DNA of 64,000 nucleotides from Reticulitermes speratus (taxonomy: Eukaryota > Arthropoda > Insecta > Blattodea > Rhinotermitidae), in assembly GCA_021186555.1 (NCBI GenBank), contig JAJKFL010000010.1:8290585-8354584 (forward strand), read 5' to 3'. The position numbers and the translations under genes are program-made. The notes under the pieces are model-generated. The model saw only the letters and a list, made by a program, of their open reading frames with translations. It did not search any database and was not told the origin of the DNA. Below, piece by piece: positions 1 through 9,249 of the stretch. The stretch's first letter is position 1; each line of letters starts with the position of its first letter.

Positions 1-55
1 CCAGTAATTTTGCGGCTACAGACCTACGCCTTAGACCGCACGGCCAGCTGAATTA
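1..55 (-). mobile_element. tRNA-headed SINE (family C), cut by window edge
   Basis: Read on the minus strand, this is the promoter head of the SINE seen at 5774-6180: both contain GGCCGTGCGGTCTAAGGCGT, an A-box-like tRNA segment. Only the head is inside the window. Confidence 0.6.
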
Positions 56-60
56 TGTAT

Positions 61-118
61 GGTTGTGTGTGTGTATGTGTATATGTACTGTAGACAGTAT
101 ATACACATACGTACATAG
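61..118. repeat. TG/TA-rich simple repeat with internal inverted symmetry
   Basis: A GT-rich run is followed by TGTACTGTAGACAGTATATA and an AC-rich return, so the two halves can pair imperfectly. No gene is visible. Confidence 0.5.
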
Positions 119-141
119 TTGACCATTTACTTAGTTTCGAC

Positions 142-378
142 TTGCACTGGACTTTTGGAAACAGCACGGGGTGTGTGTGTATAGCTTATATACAAGCGTG
201 CAGAAATCCCAGGCGCCAGGTCGCCGTGGCGACGAACGTTTGTACGGTGGCGCCTAATATTTATGGCCCCTCAGTATGGTACTTGCTTCATAGCACACAT
301 CTCAGGCCTAGTATTTTTAGGTGGCTGCTAGATTTTCAGAAAATTTTTGTGCACCCCTGTTATATAGTTACCGTGTAA
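142..378 (+). repeat. Dispersed repeat E, copy 1 (unclassified)
   Basis: This stretch is related to 10973-11289. Both share TTTGTACGGTGG, then a conceptual peptide CTV(V/A)P(D/N)I..SVW.LLH and a closing GTGCACCCCTG / GTGTACCCCTG. I could not assign a transposon class. It looks like a fragment of a larger dispersed repeat, not a host gene. Confidence 0.5.
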
Positions 379-379
379 T

Positions 380-1378
380 GAGTTCCGACCAGCGCAAAAT
401 TCGACTTCGGGAACCTAACAGTTGCGGTAGCAGGGGTGTGTCTATGTAGTAAATTGTAAAGGGAATTAGGAAGGACACTGGCATTAACGTGAAATGACAC
501 TTTACGTTGTACTGTTGGCCATTATAACAAACAGGTCGAAGAGCGTCAGGCAGTATTTGAAAAGTTCTGTGGAGCATTTGGACTCTAGAGAAATGAGCTG
601 ACAGTGAGCATTGAGTGACCTGGTCTGTTGTGCCATTTAATTAGGATGTTAGTCATTAGAACTAAGATGTTGAATAGCACTGATGTGTAACACGTGCGTG
701 CAGAACCAGAAGTCCGGAAGGGCCTAGATGGTAGGAGGATTGTACCGGGCTGACCTGGATCAGAAGGTTTTAGTGACAACGTTGATAAACTTCCGGGTAA
801 CAGCTGAAGAACTCTGGACTTCGCAGAAGAGGCCCAATGCCATATTATTGAAGTCAAAATGGGATGGATATGTTACAGACTCGTGAGTTTTAGACGTGTT
901 TTATTGGATATTAACAGACGTGCTCACGTTGGGATGGACTGACCGGCTTGGCGAAACTAATTGTTGCTACTAAGCGTCGAGAAGCGTCCTAGAAATGGTC
1001 GTGTTGCCTAAAATATCCACCTCTCTGCTGTTACATCAGAGTTAATACGTTTCCCAATGCAGAGGTCATCCACCCTTATGAAAATAGCACGTTGATTGAT
1101 GTCTTGACCGGGTTATGTGTCGGCGGGTAGGAATACTGGTTCATAGGCTGTATTGATTTGGGGAGCCGGGAGGAGAGGGGGGCTCTCACACTGGACGTTG
1201 CCTTCGATGTGATGGCGATAAGACGCCTATACGATTAGCTTACATACATACATACATATATACATTCCATGGATCCATGATTTTTGTCACAAGACAAGAG
1301 GATGTGCAATAAGTCATAACATACAAAATCATATAAAAATGTACATTGCAAAATGCTTTAAACTTTCTATGTGCAGTC
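380..1378. other. No recognisable gene
   Basis: About 1 kb of unique-looking sequence. No long open frame, splice-bounded exon, terminal repeat or tandem array was recognised. Confidence 0.4.
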
Positions 1379-1381
1379 TTA

Positions 1382-1900
1382 GGCCAGCTACGCACACGTA
1401 ACTGCATACTTGAACGGTATGTATGTACATATTTATTGTACAAGTATACATGAGCGTGTGTATGAGGTTGCTGTTAATCTTTCATGTGGGGTTATAGCCT
1501 CACTCATGATCGTGTCCTGCTTTCTAATTAAAGGAGTGACGAGTGATAAAAGTTTCAAGTACGTTTCTTCGTCCATTCGCAAGTAATATGCCAATCACGA
1601 GGGTATATTGTCAATTCCTTTAAAAAAATTAGTGTGTGAGTAACTTTTCGTTTTCATTAGCCAGTCTTTACACCACAAGCTACGTTTTTTCGTTGCTTTT
1701 TTTTCTTTGAACTAAAACGAAAGCAGCTAAAGCGAGCGCGTCGTCGTCGTCGTCGTCCGTCGACGACATGGTTCAAGCGTAAACTGGCACTGTTCAAGTA
1801 CACTTGTGCCGTGTGGAGGCTATACGGCCGTCAGGTATACTTGTACAATAAATGTGTACAAGCATACCGTTCAAGTATGCAGTTACGTGTGTAGCCGGCC
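1382..1900. mobile_element. PIF/Harbinger-type MITE with TTA target duplication
   Basis: The ends are inverted repeats: left GGCCAGCTACGCACACGTAA, right the reverse complement of GGCCGGCTACACACGTAACT. Similarity continues for roughly 70-80 bp per arm through CTGCATACTTGAACGGTATG. The element is flanked by TTA at 1379-1381 and 1901-1903, the 3-bp duplication typical of PIF/Harbinger. At 519 bp and without an open frame it is non-autonomous. A CGT triplet run lies at 1738-1766. Confidence 0.75.
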
Positions 1901-1929
1901 TTAGACGTCAGTATTATAGGTTAACAGTA

Positions 1930-2390
1930 CTCATAAGAAATTCATCTACAGGGTAAAAGGAGTGTGCATTTAAGTATCTTCTTAGTGCTGCTTTAAATTG
2001 TGCCTTTTCATTCTTAAGATTTTTGATATTGCACGGTAAGCTGTTGAAGATCCTGATACTAGAATAGAATGCACTTTTCTGAAAGCATGATAGGTTGGGA
2101 GTTGGTCTATGAAGATGGTGCTTATTGCTTGTATTAATACTGTGTATTGATGAATTTGTTTGAAAGTTTTATTGATTATCAACGAGGAAGTTCATTAATG
2201 AAAATATATATTGGCATGGAACAGGCAAAATCTCTAGTTTTTTAAATATACTTCTGCATGAAGTTCTAGGATGTGCACCAACCATAATTCTGATGATTTT
2301 CTTTTGTAATGTAAATATCTTCCTGCTGTTGGACGAATTTCCCCCAAAAATTATTCCGTTTTGTACACTAGAGTGAAAATATGCGAAATA
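1930..2390 (-). mobile_element. LINE ORF2 C-terminal fragment (jockey/CR1-like)
   Basis: The minus strand reads, with breaks, a LINE reverse-transcriptase tail. First come FTLQKKIIRIMVGAHPR and ILPVPCQYIFSLMNFLV, then IRIFNSLPCNIKNLKNEKAQ and a final NAHSFYPVDEFL. The order 'LQKKIIRIM ... LPLPxxYIFExL ... FNxLP' is characteristic of jockey/CR1-group LINE C-termini. No reverse-transcriptase core remains, so this is a decayed 5'-truncated copy. Confidence 0.65.
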
Positions 2391-2690
2391 AATTGACTTG
2401 AGAGTGTTAATGTTGCTTACGATGCGACTCAGCCCTGTGTTTCAAATGGGACTTCGCATGCAGAAGACGACGACACGATAATGGCCTTCGCTGTTGATGA
2501 AAGCACGAATTTGGGAGTAGATATTACACTTGTGGAGTGTTGGCGAACACTGCATTGTGTGTGAGTGGAGAAATCCTGATTATTCAAGAAGGAACAAAAT
2601 TTAAGATTTCCCTCGAGACATATTGTAGTCTTTTGGGTTATAAGCAGGTCCGACGCAACTCACTAGGCGCATTAGGCCATCGCCCCGGTA
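2391..2690. other. No recognisable gene
   Basis: Nothing supported. The short open frames lack splice context or recognised motifs. Confidence 0.35.
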
Positions 2691-2694
2691 CAAA

Positions 2695-2917
2695 ATGAGC
2701 CATCTTTTTCACTGTACTATTCTAGTTCCGTGGCTGCAACAAAACCATCGAGGTCACCACTTTTGTTCAAGTAAGGGTGACCCCAGCATTTCCTTCTTTT
2801 TGCCTTTTTTTCTGCAACCTTCTTCTCATCCACCAGATAATTATGTCTTCTTCTTTTTATGTTTGTCATCCCGCTGTGTTGATTGCAATAACGAAGAAAT
2901 TGATTAAAGTCAAACAA
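2695..2917 (-). pseudogene. Possible Harbinger transposase N-terminal fragment
   Basis: The minus-strand peptide contains KRRRHNYLVDEKK followed by KRRKCWGHPYLNKSGDLDGF. This resembles the basic stretch followed by 'RxxWVHPxNxxR...GEF' at the start of Harbinger-type transposases. It is only about 60 residues long, so the call is tentative. It could be chance. Confidence 0.25.
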
Positions 2918-2943
2918 AACAGTGTATATTATATACTTTATTG

Positions 2944-2984
2944 TGGCGACATGTTTCGACGTAATATGGTCATCTTCAGGCCAG
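2944..2984 (-). ncRNA. Hammerhead-like ribozyme motif 1
   Basis: On the minus strand: TGGC, CTGAAGA, T, stem II GAC...GTC, GAAA, a two-pair stem III (AC..GT), C17, then GCCA. Stem I is TGGC/GCCA. The core residues of a type-I hammerhead (CUGANGA, GAAA, UH before the cleavage point) are present. An extra U after the first box is not canonical. Activity is inferred, not shown. Confidence 0.5.
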
Positions 2985-3173
2985 TAATATAAAATTCTTA
3001 AAAAATACTGTATAAAATTGTATTAAAATATATTAGTAATTGAGATTTCAATTTTGCGTTCAAACCGATGCATGTTGCTATGTCAGATTTGTTATAATAA
3101 TAATTAAAATGTAATTAAAAGACGTTTGGTTTGTTATGCTTGCGTATTTCGGTGTAGTAGAAGAATGTACAGT

Positions 3174-3580
3174 CGACCTCGGTGGACTAGTGGTTAGCGT
3201 GCTCGCCACTGGACCCAAGGTTCGCGGGTTCGATCCCGACCGAGGTCGATGGAGTTTTAAGGGTGATAAAAATCCGGAGCACCACTTCCTTCGGAGGGGA
3301 AGTAAAGCCGTCGGTCCCATGTCGTAGATTTACGGCATGTAAAAGAACCTTACGGGCATGAATAAAAAATGTTGCGTAAGCCAAATTGCCTCCATTTCTC
3401 ACCCAAGTCTCCTGACTGCCTGCCAGATGGCTCTGGCGGGCACATCAGGATCGATAGAACAGTAGCGCGGCCAGTTGACTAGTCACCAACTGCCACGAAT
3501 GCGCACGACTTAGTAACCTCGAAAAGAGAGGCCCGGGCCCATATAGGGCTGTTGAGCCATGGTTATTATTATATTATTAT
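3174..3580 (+). mobile_element. tRNA-headed SINE (family A) with 15-bp target duplication
   Basis: The head carries GTGGTTAGCGTGCTCGCC (A box) and GGTTCGCGGGTTCGATCCC (B box), the tRNA-type internal RNA polymerase III promoter. The body follows and the tail is an ATT/TTA microsatellite. A 15-bp duplication, AGAAGAATGTACAGT, flanks the copy exactly at 3159-3173 and 3581-3595. The perfect duplication implies a recent insertion. Three other copies lie at 11302-11663, 38891-39297 and 56114-56531. Confidence 0.9.
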
Positions 3581-3815
3581 AGAAGAATGTACAGTGTGAA
3601 GTCCATGGAACGTCGCCTTGCTGGCCTTCTTTACTCTTGTAGCTCTTTGTTCGTGTCCGTTATAATTTCTTGTTTTGGATAGATGGTTAAATATGTTGAA
3701 TTCCCATGTTATTTACGAAGTGTTGAATCCGGTGCACAAATGTACTATATCTGTCGTCATGACCATGCTGGGTCGAAACATTTTGCCAGTATAAAGTATA
3801 TAATGTACACACTGT

Positions 3816-4275
3816 TCCTTCGTTCTGTCCTCTTCGTCTGATGACGTGTTCATACTAGGCAATGCATGTCGTGTGAGTCAGTCGCCTCCGGTGTCTTATC
3901 TTATCGTCTTCGCATTGCCATCGTATCGCACGTAGTGACCTGTGTGTAAGCTGCCTTACGCGTGCTTTGCAAGAAGTTAATAAAATGCATTGTGAGGCCA
4001 CGTGCACCCTGCTGTCCGTTTGTTTTGGTTGATTGGCCGGTTTTTTTTTTTTCGTTCTGCAGAATTATTTGGCGGCCCTGAATCACATAGTGTGTTGCGA
4101 GGATATGCACTGAAATTGTTAAGCGAATTGCTTTTCGTGACTCTTCGTGATTTGCCGTGGCGTCACTGGCGAGTAGCTAATACTTTGTATTAGAGAGGCA
4201 CTAACACATAACCCTGAACTGGAGAGAATGCTATTAAATAACCTACGATCGATGAGTATGATGTGAAATTATCAT
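3816..4275. other. No recognisable gene
   Basis: No exon or repeat end could be supported. A run of T lies near 4041-4051. Confidence 0.35.
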
Positions 4276-4335
4276 GTAATCTGTGGTCTTTTGGGTAATT
4301 ACACGGCGTCGTGTGGTAATTATGGTATCATTGTA
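4276..4335 (+). mobile_element. Half unit of the fold-back MITE family (F)
   Basis: Contains AATCTGTGGTCTTTTGGGTA followed by ATTACACGGCGTCGTGTGGT, the inner arm shared with 4892-5000, 18371-18443, 43539-43661 and 61533-61770. Only one arm is present. Confidence 0.65.
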
Positions 4336-4701
4336 GGTCACGCCATTTATACAGCTTTCCCATTATAGTGCTCACCATCTCCCTGCCCATTCGAAATTGT
4401 TGAATGCTTTTAAAAGGTAAAATCGTGAGGCGTTTCCGCCCACTTTCAATAGAAGCTTTTATATTCAGTTACAGGATTTGGCGTATGGGCGTTTTCAGTT
4501 CTGAAATCTCGGCGTCTGTAATTGAATTAACAGTCATCCCCCGAAGTTTAGTCGTTGGTCGTTCCGAGACCGGCGACGTTAACCGAGATTAACTTTCCCG
4601 TAAACGCAATGTTAAAATTGGGAGGTTGGTTCCAGACAATATGTTTTGACCAAAGAAAAAGATGAATTTATAATTACGAAAAGCTTACAAGTCATAATTT
4701 T

Positions 4702-5370
4702 TTAGGGAGGAGACACTTCCTCTTTAACAGTAGGCGGGTCATCTGGATCGTCATCTCCAATGCCCAACAGTACAAGTGGCGATTCATGAGTCCCTGAAGA
4801 TGACTTGAAGAAATCAAGCACTGAAGTCTGGCGAGACAAAGACATCTTCTCCTTCAGAATCTCCTCATAACAAGCAAGCATCCTCGTAATTTTCCTTGAT
4901 TTCAGGCTTCCTCCGCGATGTTGATGTAATGTGTGGTCTTTTGGGTAATTACACGACGTCCACACGACGCCGTGTAATAACCCAAAAGACCACAGATTAT
5001 ATCCTCGTAATTCCTTGTCTATTTCTCGCTGCTCCTCCAGTCACTGTCCTCAAACACCTTGATGCCAGCGTCAGTCAGTCAGTCCAAGTCCCTCAGTCAA
5101 CTTCGGAACCCTCATGGTCCTCTCCTTAGGCTGAGGCTCAGGTTCCGAAGATTTTTCAAGGGCGCTTTGCTTCCGAATTTCAACAAGACCGTCGAGTGTG
5201 AGCTCCTGATCACGGGATTTCAGGAACTCGAAGACATCCTCAACATCGGATGTACGAATTTGCGTGATTGGCTTGATGTATTGTGTGGGGGGGCAAACGA
5301 CGTAAGTGCGGAACGATTTAAGTCGGGGTATGACTGTGTATAAAATAAAAATTGTCTCTGTACACGTCAT
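4702..5370 (-). pseudogene. Tigger/pogo-type transposase C-terminal remnant
   Basis: The minus strand encodes two blocks. The first (5370 to about 5013) has CPPTQYIKPITQIRTSDVED, DQELTLDGLVEIRKQSALE and PKLTEGLGLTDAGIKVFED. The second (about 4880-4702) has MLACYEEILKEKMSLSRQTS and VLDFFKSSS, ending in PPTVKEEVSPP and a stop. This order matches the C-terminal tail of Tigger-type (TIGD1-like) transposases of the pogo group. The catalytic DDE core is absent. A fold-back MITE at 4892-5000 is inserted between the blocks with a 12-bp target duplication, so the transposase was already resident when the MITE arrived. Confidence 0.7.
4892..5000. mobile_element. Fold-back MITE (family F) inserted in the Tigger remnant
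   Basis: The head GATTTCAGGCTTCCTCCGCG is followed by an arm and its reverse complement (TGTGGTCTTTTGGGTAATTA against TAATAACCCAAAAGACCACA). The 12-bp ATCCTCGTAATT flanks it at 4880-4891 and 5001-5012. Confidence 0.75.
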
Positions 5371-5590
5371 GAAAGCATATGGGAGAGCGGAGGTTTAGCT
5401 CTACTCATTCTTGACCTCCGCACTAGATGGAAGTGATTAGGTTCATGCCTCGGTCGCTTGACTCGCGAAGGAAGAGCCGTCGGTACACACTTAATAAGAG
5501 GCTGGATGAGCACCAGGGTCGATCTGAACACTTCGGAGAAGAGTAAGATTTCTTTCCCTTACGGGGAATCGAACTACGGTCTCTCTTTTT
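5350..5590 (-). mobile_element. tRNA-headed SINE (family B)
   Basis: Antisense copy. It shows the family landmarks CATGAAAGCATATGGGAGAG, CTTGACCTCCGCACTAGATG and AATAAGAGGCTGGATGAGC, then a decayed tRNA head (GGGAATCGAACTACGG). Eleven copies or fragments of this family lie in the window. Confidence 0.75.
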
Positions 5591-5686
5591 TTATATATAT
5601 ATTACTTTCACCTTGCATTTTCACCCAATAGTTAATAAACAACTAAATGCACATTCACTTGAAACTATTTTATAGTTTATTAAATT

Positions 5687-5732
5687 CCCCTACATATGTT
5701 TCGGTCTACTTATATACCATCTTCAGGGGGGT
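5687..5732 (-). ncRNA. Hammerhead-like ribozyme motif 2
   Basis: On the minus strand: CCCC, CTGAAGA, T, stem II GGT...ACC, GAAA, short stem III over ACATATGT, A17, GGGG. Stem I is CCCC/GGGG. It belongs to an AT-rich repeat (about 5610-5760), and SINE C is inserted just beyond it. Confidence 0.5.
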
Positions 5733-5773
5733 CACAAACTACACTTATTTCGCATCCATATGTTCAGTAAATT

Positions 5774-6180
5774 GCCGATCCCAGTGGCCGTGCGGTCTAA
5801 GGCGTGGGTCTTCGGCCGCTCGCTTACTAGGATCGTGGGTTCGAATCCCACCGGGGGCATGGATGTTTGTGTTGTGTTTGTTGTATAAGGACGGTAGCAT
5901 GGAACGTAAAGTGACATGAAGGACGAAAGGATTTAAAAGTACAAAATGGATCAAAGGGAAATAACGGGACAGAAAATGAAAAAGAAATCCCACCGGGGGC
6001 ATGGATGTTTGTCTGTTGTGAGTGTTGTGTGTTGTGAGGTAGAGGTCTCTGCGACGAGCTGGTCCCTCGTCCAGAGGAGTCCTACCGACTGTGGTGTGTC
6101 TCAAATGTGTGTGATCGTGAAGCCTCGACGAAACGAGGAGGCCCAGGCCCATATATGGCTGTCGAGCCATAGGGAAAAAA
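5774..6180 (+). mobile_element. tRNA-headed SINE (family C) with internal duplication
   Basis: The head has GGCCGTGCGGTCTAAGGCGT (A box) and GTGGGTTCGAATCCCACC (B box). A near-perfect 13-14-bp duplication flanks it (ATGTTCAGTAAATT at 5760-5773, ATGTTGAGTAAATT at 6181-6194). About 27 bp around CCCACCGGGGGCATGGATGT occur twice, at about 5844-5870 and 5985-6011, separated by about 114 bp of extra sequence. This looks like a secondary insertion or tandem duplication within the SINE. Confidence 0.8.
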
Positions 6181-6194
6181 ATGTTGAGTAAATT

Positions 6195-6524
6195 ATTACG
6201 GTTTCTCTGTTGTTCATCCCATAGCTTGGTCGCTACAGTAACTGCTGTATTCGGGGCCCCATTGTATTGCATGAGGTATACTTTAAGACTGGCGGTATAG
6301 AATTAGGCTGCTCTTTTACGAACCAATTACGTGGCATTGGCGTTGCGAGGCAGGACAGCTTCGCAGGCATAACGGAGATAGATACATCGCCTGTGTTTAA
6401 TCAGTTGATGGATTTTTACTTACCTTTCAGTTTATGAACGTCATATCGAACGTTCTATAGAGTGGTATATGGCGACGGTTTTTGGCATTGGCAGTAAAAG
6501 AAATAAACAACGTGTGTGTAATTG
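6195..6524. other. No recognisable gene
   Basis: No supported feature was found between the SINE C target site and the next SINE B. Confidence 0.35.
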
Positions 6525-6838
6525 AGTCGAGTTAGCTCAGTCACTATAGTGACTAGGGTTGGACGTCAGAATTCGTAGTTCGGTTTCCGGCAGGGGAAAG
6601 AGGTTTTTCTCTTTTGCAGACCACGCGGACCGGCTGTGGGGACTATCAAGTCTCCTCTTCAATGGGTACTGGGGGGGGGGGGACTCTTTCACTGTGGGTA
6701 AAACGGCCGGGGCGTGAGGCTGACCACTCTCGTCCATCTAGTTTATAGGTTAAGAATGCGTGGAGCTATACCTCCTCTTTCCTACATGCCTCCATGGAGT
6801 AAAAATGGACGTTACCGTGCTTTACCTTTACTTTTTCA
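6525..6838 (+). mobile_element. SINE family B copy
   Basis: Sense copy with tRNA head GAGTTAGCTCAGTCACTATA, a decayed B box (AGTTCGGTTTCC), body TCTCCTCTTCAATGGGTACT and the family 3' end TTTACCTTTACTTTT. It is followed by an antisense copy at 6886-7200, so the two form a head-out inverted pair. Confidence 0.75.
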
Positions 6839-6885
6839 TGACAAGGCATTTCGTAGCTTCGTTAGATGTATGAAACTGTGTTAAA

Positions 6886-7200
6886 GGTAAAGGTCTCAGT
6901 GTTAAATGTGAAGATGTACGTGTACACGCCATGAAGACACGTGGGGGAGATGGGGGATAGCTGTGCTTGCCAGCCTCGGCGATAGATGGAGGTGACTGGT
7001 CTGCTTCACGCCCCGGCCGCTTCACCCCCGAGAAGAGATCCCTCGATGATTGCCTAGGAGGCTGGGTGGGTCTCAAAGCCGGTCTGGACGTTTTGGAGAA
7101 GAGATAGATTTATTGCCTCTGCCGGCAATCGAACCACGAACCCTCGGTCGTGCATTCCGTTGTCTGGTCACTATACGCATTGAGCTGCCCGGCTTAAGGG
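6886..7200 (-). mobile_element. SINE family B copy, antisense
   Basis: Starts with the 3'-end signature AAAGGTAAAGGT and shows CGCCATGAAGACACGTGGGG, GGCGATAGATGGAGGTGACT and GGCAATCGAACCACGAACCC. It ends in the head TCACTATACGCATTGAGCTG. Confidence 0.75.
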
Positions 7201-7225
7201 TTGACGTATTTGATGAATTTCCGTG

Positions 7226-7450
7226 ATTTCAGGCTTCCGCCGCCATGTTTATGAGATCTGCGCTCTTCAGGGATATTACGCAGCGTCGTGTGGTAATTGT
7301 TTACCGACGTTTCGGGACAACGTATCGGTCCCATCTTCAAGGGTCAAGTCCAAGAAGGAAAAATGGGACCAATACGTTATCCCGATACATCGGTAAACAG
7401 TTACCACACGACGCTGCGTAATATCCCTGAAGGGCGCAGATGTCACATTT
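7226..7450. mobile_element. Fold-back MITE (family F)
   Basis: The head GATTTCAGGCTTCCGCCGCC is followed by an arm (ATTACGCAGCGTCGTGTGGT, then CGACGTTTCGGGACAACGTA) and, after a short loop, its reverse complement. It can form a hairpin of about 90 bp. A clean target duplication was not found for this copy. Confidence 0.75.
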
Positions 7451-8165
7451 GAATTTATTTTTTATTCTGTTACTGTATGCACGCAGAAAGCACAACGACT
7501 CCCCCCCCCCCCCCACTCGAAATTCTTGTCTGATCGCTTAAGTCTACTGTATATAAGATTCTCAGAAACGCAGTACAAGCGCATTGCCGTCATCCGAGCG
7601 AAGACTTGGCGCCTGTTCCTGATACCAGGACACAGACACAGCGCGTCTGACTGCCATCGTGAAGGTCTCAGATCGAATGCTGTGTTACTGACCCCCACCG
7701 AGGTATTTGCTGTGTATGCATTCTTTACAGAAAATGCAGAATATCACGGCCGGTTTTGGGCCGATTGGACCGATTTGACGGCGTACGGGGGCCCCGCGCG
7801 TTTATGGGACCATTTTAATTTTTCATCCTAACTTACGTTAATATACCAAAACGTTAGTCCTTCTGTTGCTGTGCACAGTAATTGCAGGGGCCCGCCACGA
7901 GGATCGTAATCGGGCCCCGCGTTTGCTAAGGCCGGCAATGCATAATATGATCGTCTGATGGAGGGGTCGTTTCTGTCCTATCGCATGTTTCGAAAGTTTT
8001 AAGGATTTGCAATAAATTTTGTGTTAAAACTCTGCGCAAAAAAAAAATAGAATAGTCTGGTGAATTAACTTTCATGCTTACTGATTCATGTTACCTGACT
8101 TTATATGGAATCAAGAGTTGAACCTTTCCTATAGTCTTTCAAAATAGTCAATCGCACAAGAAATT
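7451..8165. other. Non-coding, low-complexity and GC-rich patches
   Basis: Holds a poly-C run (7501-7514) and two GC-rich patches, GGGGGCCCCGCGCG (about 7788) and CGGGCCCCGCG (about 7912), that may be the ends of an unclassified element. A 100-residue open frame at 7526-7831 shows no recognised motif. Confidence 0.35.
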
Positions 8166-8203
8166 AGTAGTAGAAAGGTAAAGTTGGCCCTGTGCAAACC
8201 ATA

Positions 8204-8652
8204 GGGCAGGCCCGCTCAACCTTCTTTGTGGTGCGGAAAACTTCGGCAAAATTTGGTCTGCATGTGGGCCACGTGAAATTGAACACACAGAACGAAGAAT
8301 GAACAAATATACATATAATTTTACCTGTGTATTTTGCTGTACGTAATTTATAATAAAAATATAGGCGACTGATAATAATAGGAAAAAAATATTAAAAAAT
8401 GCAATGTACTGCATAGGTTAGGGTGCGGCTATTTTTAGCGCATTTTTTTACAAAATAAATTAGTAATATAATGTATGTCTCTGTATATAAACTGCACACA
8501 ATTTTTCAAAATTGTTTTCGGCTTTATATCTCGGCTTTGCCAGGGAAAGAGGTAAAAGGCGTCTTCTCATCTCAAAGGTCTCCAAGGCCAACATAGCACT
8601 GTGTCGCAGGCAAAATTTTGCCCGCGAGCTACGGGTTGAGCGGGCCTGCCGC
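8204..8652. mobile_element. hAT-like non-autonomous element, probably nested in SINE B debris
   Basis: The ends are inverted repeats: GGCAGGCCCGCTCAACC on the left, GGTTGAGCGGGCCTGCC on the right. The CAG start and CTCAACC run resemble hAT ends, but the flanking 8-mers match poorly. Sequence just left (8171-8203) resembles the antisense 3' end of SINE B. Confidence 0.5.
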
Positions 8653-8678
8653 AGAGGCAAAGAGGTGGAGGTACGGCC

Positions 8679-8875
8679 CGAAGTTCGGATTCCTGCAGAT
8701 CGAAAATTTTTCTATTCAAAACATCCAGACCGTTTCTGGGGCCCACCCAGCCTGCTATGCAATGGGTATCGGGGATCCTTATTCGGGGTAAAGTGGCCGG
8801 GGCGTGATGTTGATTACTGACCTCATTCGTGGCGAGGACAGGAACAGCTGTACCTAACTTTACTTTGCCCTTCCC
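8679..8875 (+). mobile_element. SINE family B, 5'-truncated
   Basis: The body landmarks GGGGCCCACCCAGCCTGCTA and GTAAAGTGGCCGGGGCGTGA, and the tail TAACTTTACTTTGCC, identify the family. The tRNA head is mostly missing. Confidence 0.7.
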
Positions 8876-8980
8876 CATTGTATGTTTGAGAAATGTGATA
8901 AACACCAGTGCATGTGTTGATGAACTCAACGCGGTGGAAATTACTGGCGTAACGGGTTTCGATGTGGAACGCATAATTGC

Positions 8981-9112
8981 TATTCGGAATCTTGAACCGT
9001 GAAGATGGGACCGATACGTTGTCCCGAAACGTCGGTAAACAATTACCACACGACGCCGTGTAATAACCCAGAAGACCACAGATTTCATCAACATCACGGC
9101 GGAAGCCTGAAA
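8981..9112 (-). mobile_element. Fold-back MITE (family F), single arm
   Basis: Contains GAAGATGGGACCGATACGTT, then GTAATAACCCAGAAGACCAC, and ends in GGCGGAAGCCTGAAATC. Only one arm is present, in the orientation of the right arm of 61533-61770. Confidence 0.7.
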
Positions 9113-9249
9113 TCAATGCTGTTTATTAGTTCGCCATTACAGCATCACGTCATTCGTTGCCACGGATTTCATGAAGAGGGACGATTAATTGATCCTTTAT
9201 TTGATAGAGCGAAGTACTGTTGTATGTGGAAGTGGTCGAGTTTATTGTA

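Larger units (their letters stand above)
2905..3815. mobile_element. Fold-back element with hammerhead-like ends, host of a SINE
   Basis: The left part (about 2910-2985) and right part (about 3730-3812) are inverted copies of each other. Both carry ATAAAGTATATAAT and a GTCGAAACAT box. The centre is occupied by a younger SINE (3174-3580). The arrangement matches partial, inverted copies of Penelope-type terminal repeats, but no protein remains here. Confidence 0.55.

Noticed and set aside
3174-3260. Functional tRNA genes suggested by A and B boxes
   Set aside because: The boxes sit at the head of longer repeated units with microsatellite tails and target duplications, so these are SINEs. No cloverleaf with a full acceptor stem was seen.
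4002-4193. Retroelement leader suggested by TTTGGCGGCCCTG near 4070
   Set aside because: A single short phrase. No paired terminal repeats or coding remnants were found around it.
5745-6272. 175-residue minus-strand open frame
   Set aside because: It lies almost entirely within SINE C and reads through its duplicated segment.
8567-9097. 176-residue minus-strand open frame
   Set aside because: It runs through a hAT-like end, SINE B and a family F arm. The peptide is a chance join of repeats.
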